The notes under the pieces: generated by a model
Databases searched by the model: none
What the model saw: only the letters and a program-made list of their open reading frames with translations
What the model was told of the DNA's origin: nothing
NCBI GenBank assembly: GCA_052103955.1
Contig: JBQELO010000006.1
Coordinates: 1 to 64,000, forward strand
Length of the DNA stretch: 64,000 nucleotides
Source: Paenalcaligenes sp052103955
GTDB lineage: Bacteria > Pseudomonadota > Gammaproteobacteria > Burkholderiales > Burkholderiaceae_B
Direction of reading: 5' to 3'
Position numbers and translations under genes: made by a program
In this document: piece by piece, positions 58,953 through 64,000 of the stretch
Position numbering within the stretch: the stretch's first letter is position 1
Layout: each line of letters opens with the position of its first letter

Positions 58953-61900
58953 TCAGGGGGTTAAAAATTCGTTAAGCGCAATACCGGTATGAGACTTCGC
59001 GGTCTTGCGTACTACATCGGGGTCAGCTTGTACAACTAAGCGGCCACCGCCTGAACCACCCTCAGGGCCAAGGTCCACAATCCAGTCGGCTTCAGCGATG
59101 ACGTCCAAGTTATGCTCAATCACGACCACGGTGTTGCCTGCATCGGTTAAGCGGTGCAGCACATGAATCAGTTTTTCAGTATCGGGAATAGACAGGCCAA
59201 CAGTAGGCTCGTCCAGCACGTACAAGGTGTGTGGCAGTCGGCTGGCTCTACCGGTTCGGGTTAAGCCTTCGTCCAGACGCGCTTTGCTCAGTTCAGTGAC
59301 CAGTTTAACGCGCTGCGCTTCACCACCCGATAAGGTGGGCGAGGCTTGACCTAGTGTTAAATAGCCTAACCCCACGTCTTGCATCAGCTTTAAGGGGCGA
59401 GCAATTTTAGGGCTGGTAGCGAAGAACTCTACCGCTTCATCCACTTCCATTTGCAGGATTTCACCCGCATTTTTACCTTGCCAACGAATGCTCAAGGTGT
59501 CGTCGTTAAAGCGTTGACCGTGACAGCTTTCGCAGGGCACTTTAATGTCGGGCAGGAAGCTCATTTCCAGTGTCAGCATGCCTTGGCCACCACATGCGGA
59601 ACAGCGGCCATCACCGGTATTAAACGAGAAACGTGAGGCATTCCAGCCGCGCATTCTGGCGTCGCGGGTGTCGGCTAATAAGCGGCGAATGTTGTCCCAG
59701 AAACCAATGTAGGTGGCGGGGCAAGAACGCGGTGTTTTACCAATAGGGGTTTGGTCTACTTCTAACACACGGTCCAAAGGTTCCCAACCGTTGATGCTGG
59801 TGCAACCTAGCCATGGGCCATCTTCGCGTTTAGGCAGGGTGCGTAGCAGGTTATCCAGCAGCACTTCACGGGCAAAGGTGGATTTCCCTGAACCCGACAC
59901 GCCGGTGACCAGAGTTAAGCGTTCTAGCGGTACTTGGGCTGCTACGTTACGCAGGTTATGCAGATGAGCACCGACTACCGTTAGCATCGCGTGGTCTTTT
60001 TCTATAGGACGGCGTGGTTGCATGGGGTGGACGATGGGCTGACGCAAGTAGCGGCCTGTGAGCGAGTCGGGGTTCTGCATGATGTCATCCAAAGACCCTT
60101 CTGCCACCACGCGGCCACCTCGGGAGCCCGCGCCTGGCCCCATATCAATAATGTGTTTGGCTTGTCTGATGGTGTCTTCGTCGTGTTCAACCACCACCAA
60201 GGTGTTGCCGTTGGACTCCAAACGCTGCATGGCGTTCAGCAGAATCTTGTTGTCGCGTGGGTGCAGCCCGATAGTGGGTTCGTCCAGTACGTAGCACACG
60301 CCTTGTAGGTTAGAGCCTAATTGCGAGGCCAAGCGAATACGCTGTGCCTCACCACCGGACAAGGTTGGTGCGGCGCGGTCTAGGGCTAAGTAGCCCAAGC
60401 CCACTTCTTCCATAAAGTGCAGACGGCTACGTATTTCAGCCAGTAAGTCGCGAGCAATTTCTTCTTCGCGCCCTTTGGTGTTTAAGCCCGTAAAGAAGGA
60501 ACATGCTTCGTCTACAGGCAAAGCAGCCAGTTCAGCAATAGAGCGATCACGCCACGAGAATGCTAAGGAAACAGGGTTTAAGCGTTTGCCTTCACAGCTA
60601 GAGCAGGTATGGGCCTCACCTTCGTACTGGGTGGTCCAACTGGCCTCTTCACCGCTTTGCTCGCTGGTGAAACCTTTAAGCTGCACACCCGTACCAAAGC
60701 AGTCTGGGCACCAGCCATGCTTAGAGTTGTACGAGAACATGCGTGGATCAGGCTCAGGGAAGCTGGTTGCACAGCATGGGCAAGAACGTTTGGTAGAGAA
60801 GCGTTGGCTGTGAGCTTGTAAATGCAGGCCGCTTTCGCGTCGGTTTTCTACTGTACCGCTGAGTGCTTGGCTAATGGGCGACAATACAATCAGGCTGCCT
60901 TTGCCGTGATCCAGTGCCGTATGCAAGGCGTGGCGTAGGGCTAGTTCGTCTTTAGGGTCCACAATCAGATCAGCAATAGGCAAATCGATGTTGTGTTCTT
61001 TGTAGCGGTCTAGACGTGGCCACGGCGAAACGGGAATGAACTCACCGTCTACGCGTAGATGTGTATAGCCTTTGCTGCCCGCCCACGTGGCTAAGTCGGT
61101 GTAGTAGCCTTTGCGAGCACTCACCAAGGGGGCCAGAATGCCTATGTGTTCGCCTCGGTGCTGCGTCATAATTTGCGCCACAATTTGTTCAGCCGTTTGC
61201 GGCTCTACGGGTACATGGCAAGTAGGGCAATATTGTGTCGCCAGTTTTACGTACAGCAAGCGTAGGAAGTGGTGAATCTCTGTCATAGTAGCGACAGTAG
61301 ATTTACGTCCCCCTCGGCTAGTGCGCTGCTCAATCGCTACGGTAGGGGGAATGCCATAAATCGCATCCACATCGGGTTTACCGGCGGGTTGCACAATAGA
61401 ACGTGCATAGGCGTTTAGCGATTCTAGGTAGCGACGTTGGCCTTCGTTAAACAAAATATCAAAGGCCAAGGTGGATTTCCCTGAGCCCGACACCCCGGTA
61501 ATCACGGTAAACGTATCACGCGGAATAGAAACATTAATATTTTGCAGGTTGTGTTCTTTGGCGTTCAAAATGCTGATGGCATTGTTACGCTCGTAGGCCA
61601 AGGCAGGCTCTTTGATCACTGGCAGGGGGATAGCCCCTTCGCCCACAACGCTGGCTTGGTATTCTTTGAGCGCTTTGCCTGTGTAAGAGGTAGCGCTTTG
61701 CATTAAGTCGGCCGGTGTGCCAGTGGCCACCAGTTCGCCCCCGTACAAGCCACCGTCAGGGCCTAGGTCTAGTACCCAGTCGGCAGCCAGAACCATGTCT
61801 AAGTTATGCTCAATCACTACTAGGGAATGGCCTGCCGCCAGCAGTTTTCTGAAGGCCAGCATCAGTTTGGCGATGTCGTCAAAGTGCAGGCCAGTCGTAG

Positions 61901-64000
61901 GCTCATCAAACAGGAACAGGTTCCCTTTTTTAGCAACTCTGGCTTTAGATAGACGGCTTTTTGCTGCTTCTGCTAAGTGGCCAGCAAGTTTCAAACGCTG
62001 GGCTTCACCGCCCGATAGCGTGGGTACCGGTTGCCCTAGCTTGAGGTAATCCAAGCCCACATCGCACAGTGGGGTAAGCGCAGTTTGTACATCCCGTAAG
62101 CCTGTGAAGAACTCCAATGCCTCATGGATGGTCATGTTGAGTACATCGGCCACGTTGGCACGTTTGCCTAGGTGTTCTACTTCGACTTCCAGTACTTCGG
62201 GACGGAAGCGTTTACCGTCACAGTCTGGACAGCGTAAGTACACGTCTGACAAAAACTGCATTTCTATGTGTTCAAAACCCGTGCCACCGCAGGTGGGGCA
62301 ACGGCCTTCACCGCTGTTAAAGCTGAACATGCCCGGGGTGTACCCACGCTCTAGCGCGACAGGCGCGCGAGCAAACAGTTTACGTATAGGGTCAAAAGCA
62401 CCTACGTAGCTGGCCGGGTTTGAACGAGCCGTTTTACCTATGGGGCTTTGGTCCACCATAAACACTTCGGCAATTTGCTCGGCACCCAATAAGGCTCCAA
62501 AACTACCGGGGGCTTCCGTTGCTAACCCTTTGTGTTTGAGTATGGCGGGGTACAGCACGTCTTGGATTAGGGTGGATTTTCCCGAACCCGATACGCCAGT
62601 TACACATACCAAACGCCCTAGTGGAATAGAAACATTAATGTTCTTCAGGTTATGGGCACTGACGTTTTCCAACAGCAGGCGCGGTGTATTGTCTTGCACC
62701 GGCATAGGGTTGGGAGAATGAATGCGTTTGCGGCCGCTTAGGTAGTCACCGGTTAAGGTGGTGGCATTGCGTAAAGCGGTGGGAGCGCCATCAAATAAAA
62801 TTTGACCACCACGTTCGCCGGGGCCGGGGCCTATGTCCAGAATACGGTCGGCGGCCACCATCACTTGCGGGTCGTGTTCTACAACCACCAAGGTGTTACC
62901 ATTATTGCGTAGGCGGTGCATTACTTCTACGATGCGGTGCATGTCGCGAGGATGCAGGCCAATAGAAGGCTCATCCAGCACAAACAGCGTATTCACCAGC
63001 GAGGTACCTAAAGCCGTAGTCAGGTTAATACGTTGTACTTCGCCGCCCGATAAGGTGCGGCTTTGTCGGTCTAAGGACAAATACCCCAAGCCTACATCGC
63101 ATAGGAATTTTAGGCGTGAGCACACTTCGTCGCGTAGTAAGGCGGTGGCCGCATCAAAAACGCTGCCGGTTTGAAATTGCAGGAAGTAGGCGTAGACCTG
63201 ATCAATGGGCATACGCATGAGGTCATGTATATGCAAACCAGGTAAGGCATTCAGCTGTGCGGGGCTCCATAGTGCATGCACTGGCTTAAAGCGTTGGTAG
63301 CTACCTTCCTCTGAATGTGGTTCAGTGCCTACGCGCCATAACAAGGCATCGGGTTTTAGGCGTGAGCCTTGGCAGTGCGGGCAGGGGGTGTAGCTGCGGT
63401 ACTTAGATAGCATGACACGCACGTGCATACGGTAGCTGCGGCTTTCTAGCCAGTCAAAGAAACGCGCCACACCGTACCATTGTGTTTCCCACGCTTTGCG
63501 GCTTTCCTTCCAGTCGTCGGCACCGTAAATCACCCAGTGTTTTTCTTGTGAGCTTAAGGTATTCCACGGAGCAGATAAGCGCACGCCTGCCGCGGGGGCA
63601 TAGCGTTGCATGTCATCTTGGCATTGTTTGTTGGAAGCGCTTTGCCATGGGCGTATCGCGCCTTCTAACAGGCTTTTGTTTTCGTCAGGGATGACTAAAC
63701 CGTAATCAATACCCATTACCCGACCAAAGCCACGGCAGTGCTCACATGCGCCAAGCGGGGAGTTAAACGAAAACGTGCTGGGTAGCGGGGTTTGGTAATC
63801 GATGTCACAGCGAGTGCAGTGCAGCTTATTGTTGTAGCGCCATTCTTGTTCGGGGCCGTCAGCAGAGTTAGACGCAAACACACTAACTTGCCCATTACCG
63901 TGGGTAAGGGCGGCGTCTAAAGCTTCCATTAACCGTGCGGGTTCAGCTTTACTGAGACGGAAACGGTCTTGCACTACATATAAAGTGCGTAACGAGGCAG
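58953..64000 (-). CDS. uvrA: Excinuclease ABC subunit A, tandem double-length form (N-terminus beyond window)
   Basis: UvrA recognises DNA damage for nucleotide-excision repair. The frame stays open to the right edge, so the true start is outside; 1673 residues follow the first visible start-like codon at 63974. Two UvrA copies lie head to tail. Visible are three Walker A sites of GVSGSGKST form (~62580, ~61485, ~59890) and four LSGGE signatures (~63050, ~62015, ~60350, ~59325), meaning four ATPase modules with one Walker A beyond the edge. Each copy has zinc fingers of CxxC pattern, for example CPTCGGTGFEHIE and CSACGGQGMLTLE. Copy 2, starting near 61580, retains the UvrB-binding region. Ordinary UvrA has about 940 residues. 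Confidence 0.93.
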   Translation of the reverse strand, partial: ASLRTLYVVQDRFRLSKAEPARLMEALDAALTHGNGQVSVFASNSADGPEQEWRYNNKLHCTRCDIDYQTPLPSTFSFNSPLGACEHCRGFGRVMGIDYGLVIPDENKSLLEGAIRPWQSASNKQCQDDMQRYAPAAGVRLSAPWNTLSSQEKHWVIYGADDWKESRKAWETQWYGVARFFDWLESRSYRMHVRVMLSKYRSYTPCPHCQGSRLKPDALLWRVGTEPHSEEGSYQRFKPVHALWSPAQLNALPGLHIHDLMRMPIDQVYAYFLQFQTGSVFDAATALLRDEVCSRLKFLCDVGLGYLSLDRQSRTLSGGEVQRINLTTALGTSLVNTLFVLDEPSIGLHPRDMHRIVEVMHRLRNNGNTLVVVEHDPQVMVAADRILDIGPGPGERGGQILFDGAPTALRNATTLTGDYLSGRKRIHSPNPMPVQDNTPRLLLENVSAHNLKNINVSIPLGRLVCVTGVSGSGKSTLIQDVLYPAILKHKGLATEAPGSFGALLGAEQIAEVFMVDQSPIGKTARSNPASYVGAFDPIRKLFARAPVALERGYTPGMFSFNSGEGRCPTCGGTGFEHIEMQFLSDVYLRCPDCDGKRFRPEVLEVEVEHLGKRANVADVLNMTIHEALEFFTGLRDVQTALTPLCDVGLDYLKLGQPVPTLSGGEAQRLKLAGHLAEAAKSRLSKARVAKKGNLFLFDEPTTGLHFDDIAKLMLAFRKLLAAGHSLVVIEHNLDMVLAADWVLDLGPDGGLYGGELVATGTPADLMQSATSYTGKALKEYQASVVGEGAIPLPVIKEPALAYERNNAISILNAKEHNLQNINVSIPRDTFTVITGVSGSGKSTLAFDILFNEGQRRYLESLNAYARSIVQPAGKPDVDAIYGIPPTVAIEQRTSRGGRKSTVATMTEIHHFLRLLYVKLATQYCPTCHVPVEPQTAEQIVAQIMTQHRGEHIGILAPLVSARKGYYTDLATWAGSKGYTHLRVDGEFIPVSPWPRLDRYKEHNIDLPIADLIVDPKDELALRHALHTALDHGKGSLIVLSPISQALSGTVENRRESGLHLQAHSQRFSTKRSCPCCATSFPEPDPRMFSYNSKHGWCPDCFGTGVQLKGFTSEQSGEEASWTTQYEGEAHTCSSCEGKRLNPVSLAFSWRDRSIAELAALPVDEACSFFTGLNTKGREEEIARDLLAEIRSRLHFMEEVGLGYLALDRAAPTLSGGEAQRIRLASQLGSNLQGVCYVLDEPTIGLHPRDNKILLNAMQRLESNGNTLVVVEHDEDTIRQAKHIIDMGPGAGSRGGRVVAEGSLDDIMQNPDSLTGRYLRQPIVHPMQPRRPIEKDHAMLTVVGAHLHNLRNVAAQVPLERLTLVTGVSGSGKSTFAREVLLDNLLRTLPKREDGPWLGCTSINGWEPLDRVLEVDQTPIGKTPRSCPATYIGFWDNIRRLLADTRDARMRGWNASRFSFNTGDGRCSACGGQGMLTLEMSFLPDIKVPCESCHGQRFNDDTLSIRWQGKNAGEILQMEVDEAVEFFATSPKIARPLKLMQDVGLGYLTLGQASPTLSGGEAQRVKLVTELSKARLDEGLTRTGRASRLPHTLYVLDEPTVGLSIPDTEKLIHVLHRLTDAGNTVVVIEHNLDVIAEADWIVDLGPEGGSGGGRLVVQADPDVVRKTAKSHTGIALNEFLTP

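Overview
The window looks like a chromosomal segment of a betaproteobacterium, most probably Burkholderiales, family Alcaligenaceae. Four things point there: the blocks lnt-corC-ybeY-phoH-miaB, queA-tgt-yajC-secD-secF and tkt-gap-pgk ... fba-purC-purE-purK-sua5; a stand-alone ribB behind an FMN riboswitch; a double-length UvrA; and a glutaryl-CoA dehydrogenase beside a LysR regulator. Base composition is moderate, without the very high GC of many relatives. No insertion sequence, prophage, CRISPR array or plasmid function was found. The genus cannot be named from the sequence alone.

Layout. 1-2.5 kb: the 5' part of tRNA-Ala(GGC) and a PAS-PAS-GGDEF-EAL cyclic-di-GMP protein. 2.5-8 kb (minus strand): miaB-phoH-ybeY-corC-lnt, joined mostly by short stop/start overlaps (tRNA thiolation, a PhoH ATPase, rRNA maturation, a CBS protein, lipoprotein acylation). 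8-13.7 kb (minus): queA-tgt (queuosine) and yajC-secD-secF (protein export). 13.7-17.4 kb (plus): dacB, upp and three small membrane proteins of the YqjD/YqjE type.

17.4-25 kb is the main accessory region. A LysR gene diverges from an SDR dehydrogenase, a transketolase split into two subunits, a 13-codon leader ORF, a complete DctP-DctQ-DctM TRAP transporter and an L-threonate dehydrogenase-like protein. The set looks like one uptake and degradation route for a small polyhydroxy acid. It contains no kinase or aldolase, and its substrate is not evident.

25-32 kb: ubiD, a lytic transglycosylase, an aminotransferase, a degenerate FAD-oxidase-like protein and maeB. 32-44.6 kb: an orphan barstar-like protein, rsmE, the central carbon block (tkt, gap, pgk, fba), interrupted by an epimerase-like gene and a mogA-like gene where relatives often have pyk, then purC-purE-purK-sua5. 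44.6-48.3 kb: a hydrolase, a siderophore-interacting protein, an MFS transporter and a divergent TetR regulator. 48.3-49.3 kb: ribB with its FMN riboswitch. 49.4-53.3 kb: gcdH with a TPP-dependent enzyme and a divergent LysR gene. 53.5-58.9 kb: purU, a flavin reductase-like gene, pdxH, chaC, tcdA, and the folate genes pabC-like and pabB. From 58.95 kb to the right edge, a double-length uvrA runs off the window.

Malic enzyme, a TRAP acid transporter, glutaryl-CoA dehydrogenase and a GAPDH with NADP-type or Epd-type cofactor-pocket residues fit an organism living on organic and amino acids and using the triose-phosphate enzymes mainly for biosynthesis. That metabolic reading is inference. The strongest candidates for undescribed biology are the split-transketolase/TRAP locus and its translational leader ORF, the repeated P1 strand of the FMN riboswitch, and the degenerate FAD-oxidase-like protein.
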